A DNA stretch of 9,953 bases from CBDCWA01 sp046048295 (GTDB taxonomy: Bacteria > Pseudomonadota > Alphaproteobacteria > Rhizobiales > Hyphomicrobiaceae), in contig JBJOGJ010000142.1 in assembly GCA_046048295.1 (NCBI GenBank), positions 1 through 9,953 of the forward strand, in the 5' to 3' direction. Position 1 is the first letter of the stretch, and each line of letters starts with the position of its first letter. The position numbers were made by a program, and so were the translations under genes. Below the pieces are notes generated by a model. That model made no database searches and had not been told where the DNA came from. It worked only from the letters and a program-made list of their open reading frames with translations. Below are positions 1-9,422 of this stretch, in pieces.

Positions 1-603
1 AAGTACGAGGTGACGTTCGATGAGTGGGACGCGTGCATTGCCGCTGGAGGATGCAAGCACCGCCCCGGGGATGAAGGATGGGGTCGTGGCAGGCGGCCGG
101 TTATCAACGTCTCCTGGAATGACGCCAAGGAGTACGTTGCCTGGCTGTCTAAGACGACGGGCAAATCCTATCGCATGCTCTCCGAAGCAGAGTGGGAGTA
201 CGCAGCGCGGGCAGGCACGACGACGCCGTTCTCGACGGGAGAAACTATCAGCACCGAACAAGCCAACTATGACGGCAATTACACCTATGCCGGCGGTTCG
301 AAGGGCACCGACAGGAGAAAGATGGTTCCTGTCGGCTCTTTCAAGCCGAACGCCTTCGGGCTCCACGACATGCACGGCAACGTCTGGGAATGGGTCGAGG
401 ACCCGTGGCACGACAGCTATAAAGGTGCGCCGACGGATGGTTCCGCCTGGGCAAAAGATGGTGACAGAAGTCGCCGTATCCTGCGCGGCGGTTCCTGGGG
501 CCTTGATCCACGGCTCATCCGATCGGCGCTCCGAGGCCGGCTCGATTCCGTCCTTCGGGGCAACTACCTCGGCTTCCGCGTTGCGAGATCGCTTACCCGC
601 TGA
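1..603 (+). CDS. SUMF1/FGE-sulfatase family protein, C-terminal part (5' end outside window)
   Basis: The reading frame is open from base 1 to a TGA stop, giving 200 visible residues that match the C-terminal part of the formylglycine-generating-enzyme fold. Seen, numbered from the first visible residue: a WDACIAAGGC segment (10-18), PVINVSWNDAKEYVAWL (33-49), the SEAEWEYAARAG block (61-72), NAFGLHDMHGNVWEW (117-131, the conserved metal-site region), LRGGSW (161-166) and GFRVAR (191-196). A true FGE carries its catalytic cysteines just after the RGGS motif; here that stretch reads GLDPRLIRSALR with no cysteine. So it is probably not an active sulfatase-modifying oxidase but a member of the wider SUMF1-like family, whose roles vary. 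In rhizobia such domains often end multidomain proteins, for example behind a caspase-like peptidase; that cannot be tested here. It converges on clpB, and its GC content looks a little lower than that of the genes that follow. Domain call secure, function unknown. Confidence 0.9.
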   Translation, partial: KYEVTFDEWDACIAAGGCKHRPGDEGWGRGRRPVINVSWNDAKEYVAWLSKTTGKSYRMLSEAEWEYAARAGTTTPFSTGETISTEQANYDGNYTYAGGSKGTDRRKMVPVGSFKPNAFGLHDMHGNVWEWVEDPWHDSYKGAPTDGSAWAKDGDRSRRILRGGSWGLDPRLIRSALRGRLDSVLRGNYLGFRVARSLTR

Positions 604-677
604 TTTTTATCATTTTACCTCCATCCAGGCGTCAACGCTACACCGTGACCGCCGGGGAAACGGCCCCCGAAATGCGC

Positions 678-712
678 AATTAAAAACGGCGGGAGTGCTG
701 CTCCCGCCGTTT
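678..712 (-). terminator. Intrinsic terminator of clpB
   Basis: Bases 684-695 and 701-712 form a perfect 12-bp stem with a 5-base loop. On the minus strand the stem is followed by a run of five T and then AATT, the classic form of a Rho-independent terminator. It begins 25 bases after the clpB stop. Read on the plus strand the hairpin is followed only by a short T run within its own 3' arm, so it may also stop the converging SUMF1-family transcript, but less efficiently. Confidence 0.88.
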
Positions 713-736
713 CGACAATCGAAGATCGCCAAGCAG

Positions 737-3337
<2,601 letters not shown>

Positions 3338-3340
3338 AAT

Positions 3341-3350
3341 GATCCTCCTC
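3341..3350 (-). promoter_or_regulatory. Shine-Dalgarno of clpB
   Basis: The minus strand reads GAGGAGGATCATT directly before the ATG at 3337. This near-perfect anti-16S match at normal spacing decides the clpB start in favour of the MNVDRY methionine over the longer in-frame version. Confidence 0.85.
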
Positions 3351-3476
3351 AGCGCAATCGGGCGGCCCTGTCTCATCTGCTAAACGCAGAAGGCGCCGTT
3401 CGAGTGCCGTCGCAGAAGTTGCATGTCACAGCGCGACTGCGGCCCGGGAAAGGCACCGCCGACGACGCCGAAATCG

Positions 3477-3504
3477 ATATAAGGTTCAGAAACGGGAATT
3501 GAAG
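3477..3504 (-). promoter_or_regulatory. Candidate RpoH (heat-shock) promoter of clpB
   Basis: On the minus strand CTTC (3504-3501), a 17-base spacer and CTTATAT (3483-3477) resemble the alphaproteobacterial heat-shock promoter CTTG-N17/18-CYTATNT. The -10 half matches fully; the -35 half has C for G at its fourth base. Transcription would start near 3470, leaving a leader of roughly 130 bases. clpB is a classic RpoH target, which supports the reading, but no experiment backs it. Confidence 0.5.
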
Positions 3505-3563
3505 GGCGCAGATGCAGCGAAAGCGCAGGCCAGCCATGCGGCTCTAGCGCACGCAGGCACGAA

Positions 3564-3591
3564 AGTGGCGTGGGGCGAGCCGCCCTCACGC
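3564..3591 (-). terminator. Hairpin after the DUF4167 gene, possible terminator
   Basis: Starting 11 bases after the DUF4167 stop, the minus strand folds as GCGTG, a bulged A, GGGCG, loop GCT, then CGCCC and CACGC (plus-strand bases 3568-3591). This is ten GC-rich pairs with a 3-base loop. It is followed by ACTTTCG, so the T tract is short and termination may be partial. Its place between the DUF4167 gene and the candidate clpB promoter fits separate transcription of the two genes. Confidence 0.45.
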
Positions 3592-3601
3592 CAGCAGTTG
3601 C

Positions 3602-4399
3602 TCAGTCGATGGCTTCCTCGGCCGGGTCACCGGAGGCCCGGGTATCCGACTGGCGCTCACCATGCCCGTTCTGCTCGCGGCGCGGGCGACGGATCGGCCG
3701 GCGCAGGAATTCCGGCTGCTCGTCATGCGGCAAACGGCCGTTCGACGGCTGCTCGTCGCTCACCGGGGCAGCGGAATAAGGCTGCGACTGACGGTCCTGG
3801 TCATGTTCCCTGCCGCGATCGGGCCGCTGGTCATGATCCCTGCCGCGGTCCGACCGCTGGTCGGCGCGGTGCTGGTCGGGCCGGTCGCCGCGGTCCGGGC
3901 GATGACGCTGCGGGCGGCGCTGAGGACGGCGCATGCCGTCGCCTTCGGCACGGTTCTCGCGGTGGTCGATGCGAGGTTGCGGATCGTGTTCAGGCGTACC
4001 CGATGCGACGCGCGGCGGATTACGGAAGCCATCCGAGTTGTCCATGAACTCGTCGTCACCGTCATCCGAGCCGTCGCCGTAATCGCCCGGGCCGCCCTGC
4101 TGCATGCGCTGCGGCTGGGCGCCACCGTGCTCTCCAACGGCCTGGGCGTTCTGCTCGCGGTAGGCCATGATGATACGGTTGTAATGCTCCGCGTGCTGGA
4201 GATAGTTCTCCGCCAGAACGGGGTCGCCCGACGAGAGAGCATCACGCGCCAGCGAGATGTACTTCTCGGCCACCAGTGCCGGAGTACCGCGAATCTTGTG
4301 GCCGCCCGGGCCATTCGATTCAAAACTCCTGGTGAGCGGATTCTGCCCCTTGTTGCGATTCCGGCCACGCCCTCTGCGGTTCTGTTGCCCCTGCCTCAT
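3602..4399 (-). CDS. DUF4167 domain-containing protein
   Basis: This 265-residue protein is recognisable by its N-terminal domain, about residues 1-80: a basic, Arg/Asn/Gly-rich start (MRQGQQNRRGRGRNRNKG), then NPLTRSFESNGP, KIRGTPALVAEKY (35-47) and a helical stretch ending in LAENYLQHAEHYNRII (62-77). This is the alphaproteobacterial DUF4167 family, whose function is not established. The rest (about 85-265) is low complexity and probably disordered: a Gly/Asp acidic patch (102-124), then Arg/Asp/His/Gln-rich sequence with a decapeptide repeat at 182-201. The composition suggests nucleic-acid or RNA-associated binding, but that is inference. No signal peptide or membrane segment is seen. The ATG is preceded by AAGGG at about 5 bases and matches the family N-terminus. 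In Rhizobiales it commonly sits between prmC and clpB, as here. The tail may vary in length between strains. Confidence 0.92.
   Translation of the reverse strand: MRQGQQNRRGRGRNRNKGQNPLTRSFESNGPGGHKIRGTPALVAEKYISLARDALSSGDPVLAENYLQHAEHYNRIIMAYREQNAQAVGEHGGAQPQRMQQGGPGDYGDGSDDGDDEFMDNSDGFRNPPRVASGTPEHDPQPRIDHRENRAEGDGMRRPQRRPQRHRPDRGDRPDQHRADQRSDRGRDHDQRPDRGREHDQDRQSQPYSAAPVSDEQPSNGRLPHDEQPEFLRRPIRRPRREQNGHGERQSDTRASGDPAEEAID
3797..3856. repeat. Two tandem 30-bp units inside the DUF4167 gene
   Basis: Two adjacent 30-base units, 3797-3826 and 3827-3856, agree at 26 of 30 positions. Each begins CTGGTCATG on the plus strand and a third CTGG follows exactly in phase at 3857. On the coding strand they encode RSDRGRDHDQ and RPDRGREHDQ (residues 182-201), with a degenerate RPDRGDRPDQ just before. 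The length is a multiple of three, so copy-number changes would keep the frame. Confidence 0.85.
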
Positions 4400-4833
4400 C
4401 GTCCCTTGTTCTCAGCCTCTTGATATTTTCGTTCACCCGTAACCGACACTCCGCCGGCACGTCGCTGGGCCGTCGAATGGCGTGCGCAAGAAAAGTCCTT
4501 TGCGCGCCGGTCTAACCGCAAGCCCCCACGGCGAGGGCCGGCAGAATTCTCCTGTCCGTCGAACTTCCCACCCGAATGCTTCTAGCCATCCGTGCGCGAG
4601 AGGGCAAAAACGTCTGCGACCCGTGGAATTCCCACTCCGTCACGACTGCCGAGGAAACGACCAACCGTAGCCTCGACCAACCCGCTGCGATCTTCGCGGT
4701 GCTGCACAAGCTTTGCCAAGCGCCAGCCAAAACACGGGGCAATTGCACCGCAGGCTCAAGCGCAGGCATCAAAGCGCGTTTTCAATAACATATCGTGCTC
4801 GCGAGCATCTGCCAATAGGATAGTTCTTCAAGG
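4400..4833. other. 434-base gap between prmC and the DUF4167 gene, no convincing gene
   Basis: Short open frames exist on both strands, the longest minus-strand one at 4512-4772, but none has a recognisable product, a good ribosome site or family-like composition. A perfect 12-base palindrome TGCTCGCGAGCA lies at 4796-4807, 27 bases after the prmC stop, without a T tract. The last 60 bases before the DUF4167 start are more AT-rich (GAAAATATCAAG on the minus strand), as in a promoter or leader, but I find no clear -35/-10 pair. The region must hold the promoter of the DUF4167 gene if that gene is not read through from prmC. Confidence 0.6.
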
Positions 4834-5739
4834 TTACACCCGTGCCTTCCAGGCCACACACCGGGTGTGGCCATCGAGATCCGCAAATGTCCGCAGGAGC
4901 GGCTCGCAGCCCAGCCCTTGCGCGTGGGCGCAGATGAGGGCGGCGACGCTTTCGGCCTGATCGTATCCGACCTCGAAGATGCACCAGCCGGACATGGCGC
5001 CAGGCCGCAGGCCGGCGAGCACGTCGCGATAGACGGATAGCCCATCCGGCCCGCCGTCAAGCGCGGGGCGTGGATCGTAGAGGCGCACCTCGGGCTCCAG
5101 AGTCTCTAGGCAACCCGTTGAAATATATGGTGGATTTGAGACAATCAAATCGAATGCCCGAGCTTCCGGCGGAGACGAACGCAAGTGCTGGAACCGGGCC
5201 CGATCATCAACCCCGTGGCGGCGCGCGTTCCGCTGCGCCAGGGCCAGGGCGGCATCGGATATGTCGGTGCCGACACCGGTCGCACCGGGCAATTCAGCAA
5301 GCAACGTCACGAGTATGCAGCCGCTTCCGGTGCCGATATCGAGAATGGCGATCGGATCGGCGGGACGATGACCATCCTCGGCAAGGAGGAGCAGGGCCGC
5401 ATCTATGAGAGTCTCGGTGTCAGGGCGCGGGTCGAGGGTCGCGGGGGAAATCTCGAAGGCCCTGCCATAGAACTCGCGCTCGGAGAAAATGCGGGAAATG
5501 GGCTCGCGGGCACACCGGCGGCCGGCAAGCGCTGCCAAGCGCCCGGCGTCGGCGGCCAGGGGCCGGCCGGCGTGCACGATATGTCCGCCAGGCTCGAGGC
5601 CAAGTGCGAGCTGGACGATGAGGCGTGCATCGCGGGCGGGATCGGGTACGCCGGATGCCAGGAAGGCGCGGGTAAGCAGGGCGATCGCGCCGGTCACGGT
5701 GGTTTCCGGTGCAAGGCCGGGTGTCGATGGCGGCGTCAT
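4834..5739 (-). CDS. prmC: Peptide chain release factor N5-glutamine methyltransferase PrmC (HemK)
   Basis: S-adenosylmethionine-dependent enzyme that methylates the glutamine of the GGQ motif in release factors RF1 and RF2 and so raises termination efficiency. The 301 residues form an N-terminal helical substrate-recognition domain (about 1-95) and a Rossmann methyltransferase domain. Seen: RPDTE (105-109), the SAM-binding DIGTGSG (134-140), acidic D159 in GTDIS, and the catalytic NPPY (202-205). The conserved glycine of the usual xxGxxxF segment before the Rossmann fold is replaced by serine here (RIFSEREFYG, 83-92), a small deviation from the E. coli form. The ATG overlaps the prfA stop codon as ATGA, which indicates translational coupling to the gene for its own substrate. 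No strong Shine-Dalgarno is visible, in keeping with coupling. Length is slightly above the E. coli enzyme. The TAA stop is followed by a long gap. Confidence 0.97.
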   Translation of the reverse strand: MTPPSTPGLAPETTVTGAIALLTRAFLASGVPDPARDARLIVQLALGLEPGGHIVHAGRPLAADAGRLAALAGRRCAREPISRIFSEREFYGRAFEISPATLDPRPDTETLIDAALLLLAEDGHRPADPIAILDIGTGSGCILVTLLAELPGATGVGTDISDAALALAQRNARRHGVDDRARFQHLRSSPPEARAFDLIVSNPPYISTGCLETLEPEVRLYDPRPALDGGPDGLSVYRDVLAGLRPGAMSGWCIFEVGYDQAESVAALICAHAQGLGCEPLLRTFADLDGHTRCVAWKARV

Positions 5740-6821
5740 CCGGCAGCCCGCATATCCGCCAGTAGCGTCGCCTGATGGTCGGTTATCAGGGCGTCGACGA
5801 TCTCGTCGAGGCCGCTGCCGTCCAGTACGGCGTCGAGCTTGTGCAGCGTCAGGTTGATGCGGTGGTCGGTGACCCGCCCCTGGGGAAAGTTGTAGGTGCG
5901 AATGCGCTGCGAGCGATCGCCGCTGCCGACCTGAGACTTGCGATCGGAAGCGCGGGCGTCGGCGGACCGGGAGCGTTCCATCTCGAACAGGCGGGAGCGC
6001 AGCACCTGCATGGCCGTGCGGCGGTTCTGGTGCTGGGACTTCTCGGCGGAGACGACGACGATGCCGGTCGGGAGGTGGGTGATGCGGACGGCAGAATCGG
6101 TCTTGTTCACGTGCTGTCCACCAGCGCCGGCGGCGCGCATGGTGTCGATGCGGATGTCCTCGTCGCGGATCTGGACGTCGATCTCCTCGGCCTCGGGCAG
6201 CACGGCGACGGTCGCAGCGGAGGTATGGATGCGGCCGCTGGCCTCGGTGGCCGGCACACGCTGGACGCGGTGAACGCCAGCCTCGTATTTGAGGCGGGCG
6301 AAGGCCCCGTGGCCGCTGATCGACACGACCACCTCGCGATAGCCTCCGAGGTCGTTCTCCGAGGCGGAGACGAGTTCGGTACGCCAGCCGTGCAACTCTG
6401 CGTAGCGGGTATACATGCGGTAGAGATCGGCCGCGAACAGCGCGGCCTCGTCACCGCCAGTGCCAGCGCGGATCTCGACGATGGCGCTCTTGTCATCGGC
6501 GGCATCCTTGGGGAGGAGATGAAGCTGTATCCTGTGCGCCAGCTCGCCGACGCGCTCCCTGAGTGCGTCGCGCTCCTCGTAGGCAAGCGCAAGCATCTCC
6601 TTGTCGGATTCGCCGCTGTCGATCAGAACCTCGGTGTCGCTCAGCTCGGTCATCGCCTGACGGTAGGCGCGGATGGTCGCCACGACGGGATCGATCTCCG
6701 AGAATTCCTTGGACGCCTTGGCGAATGCCTGCTGGTCGAGACCGCCGGCCGAGAGCGATGCCTGCAGCGAGGCCCAGCGCTCGACTACCTTCTCCAACTT
6801 CTGCTCAGGAAGCTCGTTCAT
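5736..6821 (-). CDS. prfA: Peptide chain release factor 1
   Basis: RF1 reads UAA and UAG stop codons in the ribosomal A site and triggers peptide release. The product has 361 residues, the normal length. Seen: an N-terminal helical domain (about 1-105), the RAGTGGDEA segment (118-126), the stop-codon recognition tripeptide PAT (190-192, PxT of RF1 as opposed to SPF of RF2) followed by ASGRIHTS, and the catalytic GGQ (234-236) in AAGAGGQHVNKTDSAVR. The glutamine is the target of PrmC, encoded by the next gene. The frame is open 48 codons further upstream, but that stretch is not RF1-like. The chosen ATG starts MNELPEQKLEKV, with AGGACGAG just before it. It lies 156 bases after ptsP and shares ATGA with prmC. 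A small hairpin precedes its Shine-Dalgarno. Identity is certain. Confidence 0.98.
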   Translation of the reverse strand: MNELPEQKLEKVVERWASLQASLSAGGLDQQAFAKASKEFSEIDPVVATIRAYRQAMTELSDTEVLIDSGESDKEMLALAYEERDALRERVGELAHRIQLHLLPKDAADDKSAIVEIRAGTGGDEAALFAADLYRMYTRYAELHGWRTELVSASENDLGGYREVVVSISGHGAFARLKYEAGVHRVQRVPATEASGRIHTSAATVAVLPEAEEIDVQIRDEDIRIDTMRAAGAGGQHVNKTDSAVRITHLPTGIVVVSAEKSQHQNRRTAMQVLRSRLFEMERSRSADARASDRKSQVGSGDRSQRIRTYNFPQGRVTDHRINLTLHKLDAVLDGSGLDEIVDALITDHQATLLADMRAAG

Positions 6822-6825
6822 TTCT

Positions 6826-6846
6826 CGTCCTGGACGCCTCGCGTCC
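6826..6846 (-). promoter_or_regulatory. Leader hairpin next to the prfA Shine-Dalgarno
   Basis: On the minus strand GGACGC, loop GAG and GCGTCC form a perfect 6-bp stem (plus-strand 6832-6846). The next base is followed by the Shine-Dalgarno AGGACGAG and then the ATG at 6821. The same CGTCC arm could pair with GGACG of the Shine-Dalgarno instead, though with only about four pairs and a tiny loop. It could tune initiation; no function is shown. Confidence 0.4.
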
Positions 6847-6977
6847 GCAGTCCGGGCTGGCAATACCGTCCCGGGCGCGCCCCAGCGCGCAACCCAATTC
6901 CTGCATTCATATCCTGGTGCAATCCTCACGGCCGCCCAGCCGGCCACCGAACCGGCGGATGCCAACTCCCTCCCGAG

Positions 6978-9269
6978 CTATAGCTCCACGCCGTGCTTGC
7001 CGGCGAAGGTCACGAGCCCGCCCCGGAGGCTGCCGTTGCCACACCTTAAGCGCTCGTGCAGCCAGTTTTCAAGCGCGCCGGCATCGAGGGACAGGATCAT
7101 CGCCTTGACGGGACCAATGGAGGCAGGCGCCATGGAAATGGCCCGGAAGCCGAGGCCAATCAAGGCCATGGCCTCAAGCGGCCGGCCGGCCATCTCGCCA
7201 CACAACGTGACCGGCACGCCGTGGCGCTGGCCGGCCTCGGCAATGGTGCGCAGAGCGCGCAGTGCGGTGACGGTGAGCGCATCATAGCGGGCGCCGACCT
7301 GGGCGTTATTGCGGTCCGCGGCGAACAGGAACTGCAACAGGTCGTTGCTGCCGACGGATACGAAATCGACGTGCGGCATCAGGCAGTCGAGCTCGAACAG
7401 CAGGCTCGGCACCTCGATCATGGCACCGAGGCGCACCTTGTCCGGCAGGCGGTAGCCGAGGCCGGCGAGCCACTCCATCTCGCGATGGACGCGGGCGCGA
7501 GCCTCGAGGAACTCCTCGGTGACGGAGACCATCGGAAACATGAGGTCAAGCTCGCGGCCGGCCGCGGCGCGCAACAGTGCCCGAACCTGAAGGCGCATGA
7601 GGCCGGGACGGTCTAGCGCAAGGCGGATGGCCCGCCAGCCGAGCGCGGGGTTCTGCTCGTGGGGGTGGCGGAGGTAGGGAAGCTCCTTGTCGCCGCCGAT
7701 GTCGAGGGCCCGGAAGACGACGCGGGTGCCCTCCGCCTCATCCAGCACCTGCTGATAGGTTTCGATCTGCTTGGCGATGCGCGGGAACGATTCCGACAGC
7801 ATGAACTGGAGCTCGGTGCGGAAGAGGCCGATGGCCTCGCTGCCCGACTCCTTCAGATTCGGCATGTCGACCAGCAGGCCGGCATTCATGTAGAGCCCGA
7901 TCTTGTGTCCGTCCCTTGTGACGGCAGGGGTGTCGCGAAGGCTGCGGTAGCGCTGCTGGCGACGGGCCTGAAAGCGGACCTTGTCGGCGTAGGCGTTCAC
8001 GACCTCAGGCGTCGGGCGGATGTGGACCTCACCCGCCTCGGCATCGACGATGGCGGCATCGCCCGTCGAGACCCGCTCGACGACGCCGGTCGCCTTGCCA
8101 ACAGCGGCCAGCCCCAAGGCGCGGGCGACGATCGCGACGTGGCTCTGCGTGGCGCTGTCCTCGATGATCAAGCCGCGCAGCTTGGTGCGGTCGTAGTCGA
8201 AGAGTTCCGCGGGGCCCATGGTGCGGGCGACGAGAATGGCGTCATCCGGCATCTCGGCGAGATTATCGGCGGCGCTCGTGCGGCCAGCCAGAATGCGCAA
8301 CAGGCGGTCGGAAAGGTCGTCGAGATCCCTGAGCCGCTCGTGCCAGAAGCGATCGGACTGGGACAACATGCGGGCGCGGCTGGCGTTGTGCACGCGCTCG
8401 ACCGCGGCTTCGGCGGTCAGCCCCTCGTTCACGGCCTCCTGCATGCGCCGTACCCAGCCGTCGTCATTGGCGAACATGCTGTAGGCCTCGAGCACCTCGC
8501 GGTGGGCGCCGGCCTTGGTCAGCGTCTCGTGCGCCAGCGTGTCTTCGAGCCAGGCCCGAAGCTTGGCGACGGCCTCGGTCAACCGGTCGCGCTCCCGCAG
8601 CGGGTTGTCGGCAAACAATGTCGTGACGGCGACGCGCGGCTCATGCAGCACGACGTGACCAAGGGCGATGCCGTCGGAGAGTTGCTGGCACTTGACGATG
8701 GAGCCCTGTATGAGCTCCGGGCGCTCCTCGCCACCGACACCGGGGACGGTGCCGGACAAGAGGTACTCGGCGATCAGCATCGCCGTCGTCTGAAGGACCT
8801 CTATGTCCTCCTCGCTGTAGATCCGCTGCGTCCGGTTCTGGACAGCCAGGACGCCAAGCACGGCGCCGGCGCGCAGGACCGGGACGGCCAACATCGAATG
8901 ATAGAGCTCCTCGCCCGTCTCCGGCCGGTAGGAAAATGCCGGGTGATCCTTGGCCTCAGGCTCGTTGACGATGCTGGCGAGCTCGGCACAGCGGCCGATC
9001 AGGCCCTCGCCGCGATTGAGGAGCGTATGGTGGACCGCGGACTGGTTGAGGCCCTCGGTGGCGAACAGCTCGAGCGATCCATCCTGGCGCTTGACGTAGA
9101 GCGAGCAGACCTCGGCAATCATCAGGCCGGCGATCTGGCGCACGATCTTGTCGAGCCGGCCCTGTCCTTCATCGGGCTCGGCCATGATCTCGCGAAGGCG
9201 GCGAACGATGACGCGCAATGCGGGCTCGGTCGTCGCTTCGCGGATTTCTTCGCCCTTCTTCGTCGTCAT
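6978..9269 (-). CDS. ptsP: Phosphoenolpyruvate-protein phosphotransferase PtsP (EI-Ntr)
   Basis: First enzyme of the nitrogen phosphotransferase system: it takes phosphate from phosphoenolpyruvate onto a histidine and passes it to NPr and then EIIA-Ntr, a regulatory relay and not a sugar uptake route. The 763 residues are complete. Seen: an N-terminal GAF domain (about 20-175; senses glutamine in studied homologues), an enzyme-I N domain (about 185-330), the phosphohistidine swivel domain with SHVAIVARALG (376-386, His377), and a PEP-binding TIM barrel with GLFRTELQF (481-489), LDIGGDKELPY (522-532), GSNDLLQF (640-647) and the CGEMAG loop (690-695, catalytic Cys690). The residues before His377 read DSATQS, where the usual PEP-enzyme pattern has Gly-Gly-x-Thr-x. 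The start fits rhizobial relatives, but only AGG abutting the ATG and a distant GGAG serve as Shine-Dalgarno. It follows lysC, as is usual in Rhizobiales. Confidence 0.97.
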   Translation of the reverse strand: MTTKKGEEIREATTEPALRVIVRRLREIMAEPDEGQGRLDKIVRQIAGLMIAEVCSLYVKRQDGSLELFATEGLNQSAVHHTLLNRGEGLIGRCAELASIVNEPEAKDHPAFSYRPETGEELYHSMLAVPVLRAGAVLGVLAVQNRTQRIYSEEDIEVLQTTAMLIAEYLLSGTVPGVGGEERPELIQGSIVKCQQLSDGIALGHVVLHEPRVAVTTLFADNPLRERDRLTEAVAKLRAWLEDTLAHETLTKAGAHREVLEAYSMFANDDGWVRRMQEAVNEGLTAEAAVERVHNASRARMLSQSDRFWHERLRDLDDLSDRLLRILAGRTSAADNLAEMPDDAILVARTMGPAELFDYDRTKLRGLIIEDSATQSHVAIVARALGLAAVGKATGVVERVSTGDAAIVDAEAGEVHIRPTPEVVNAYADKVRFQARRQQRYRSLRDTPAVTRDGHKIGLYMNAGLLVDMPNLKESGSEAIGLFRTELQFMLSESFPRIAKQIETYQQVLDEAEGTRVVFRALDIGGDKELPYLRHPHEQNPALGWRAIRLALDRPGLMRLQVRALLRAAAGRELDLMFPMVSVTEEFLEARARVHREMEWLAGLGYRLPDKVRLGAMIEVPSLLFELDCLMPHVDFVSVGSNDLLQFLFAADRNNAQVGARYDALTVTALRALRTIAEAGQRHGVPVTLCGEMAGRPLEAMALIGLGFRAISMAPASIGPVKAMILSLDAGALENWLHERLRCGNGSLRGGLVTFAGKHGVEL

Positions 9270-9384
9270 CCTACCGTGTCAACTCCGGCGCCACCGCTGG
9301 ATGCCAGCCGCGGTATACGGAGCCCCGTTGCGGCCGCACTCGCCCGGCACAAAGCCGGCCACGGACCTATCGGAACATGCAAAT

Positions 9385-9413
9385 TCAATGCCGAGCCGGA
9401 CTGTCGCGTCAAG
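9385..9413 (-). promoter_or_regulatory. Candidate promoter of ptsP
   Basis: On the minus strand CTTGAC (9413-9408) is a perfect alphaproteobacterial -35, followed 17 bases later by CATTGA (9390-9385) inside an AT-rich patch, CATTGAATTTGCATG. The -10 match is poor, so the exact second box is uncertain. It lies just past the hairpin after lysC and about 115 bases before the ptsP start, which makes a separate ptsP promoter plausible. Confidence 0.4.
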
Positions 9414-9422
9414 CGCCCGGCT

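Noticed and set aside
3338..3376. 13-codon upstream extension of clpB
   Set aside because: It would run through the strong GAGGAGG ribosome site, and the shorter form matches the ClpB family start.
3380..3589. 69-codon minus-strand frame between the DUF4167 gene and clpB
   Set aside because: It covers the likely clpB promoter and the hairpin after the DUF4167 gene, and its translation is unlike any family I know.
4512..4772. 86-codon minus-strand frame in the prmC-DUF4167 gap
   Set aside because: It starts at TTG followed by ATG, has no evident ribosome site, and its composition is that of random GC-rich sequence. I cannot fully exclude a small gene.
6822..6965. 48-codon upstream extension of prfA
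   Set aside because: The added residues do not resemble RF1 N-termini, whereas the internal ATG has a Shine-Dalgarno and gives the standard 361 residues.
5775..6983. 402-codon plus-strand open frame opposite prfA
   Set aside because: Antisense to a certain RF1 gene, with no recognisable product.
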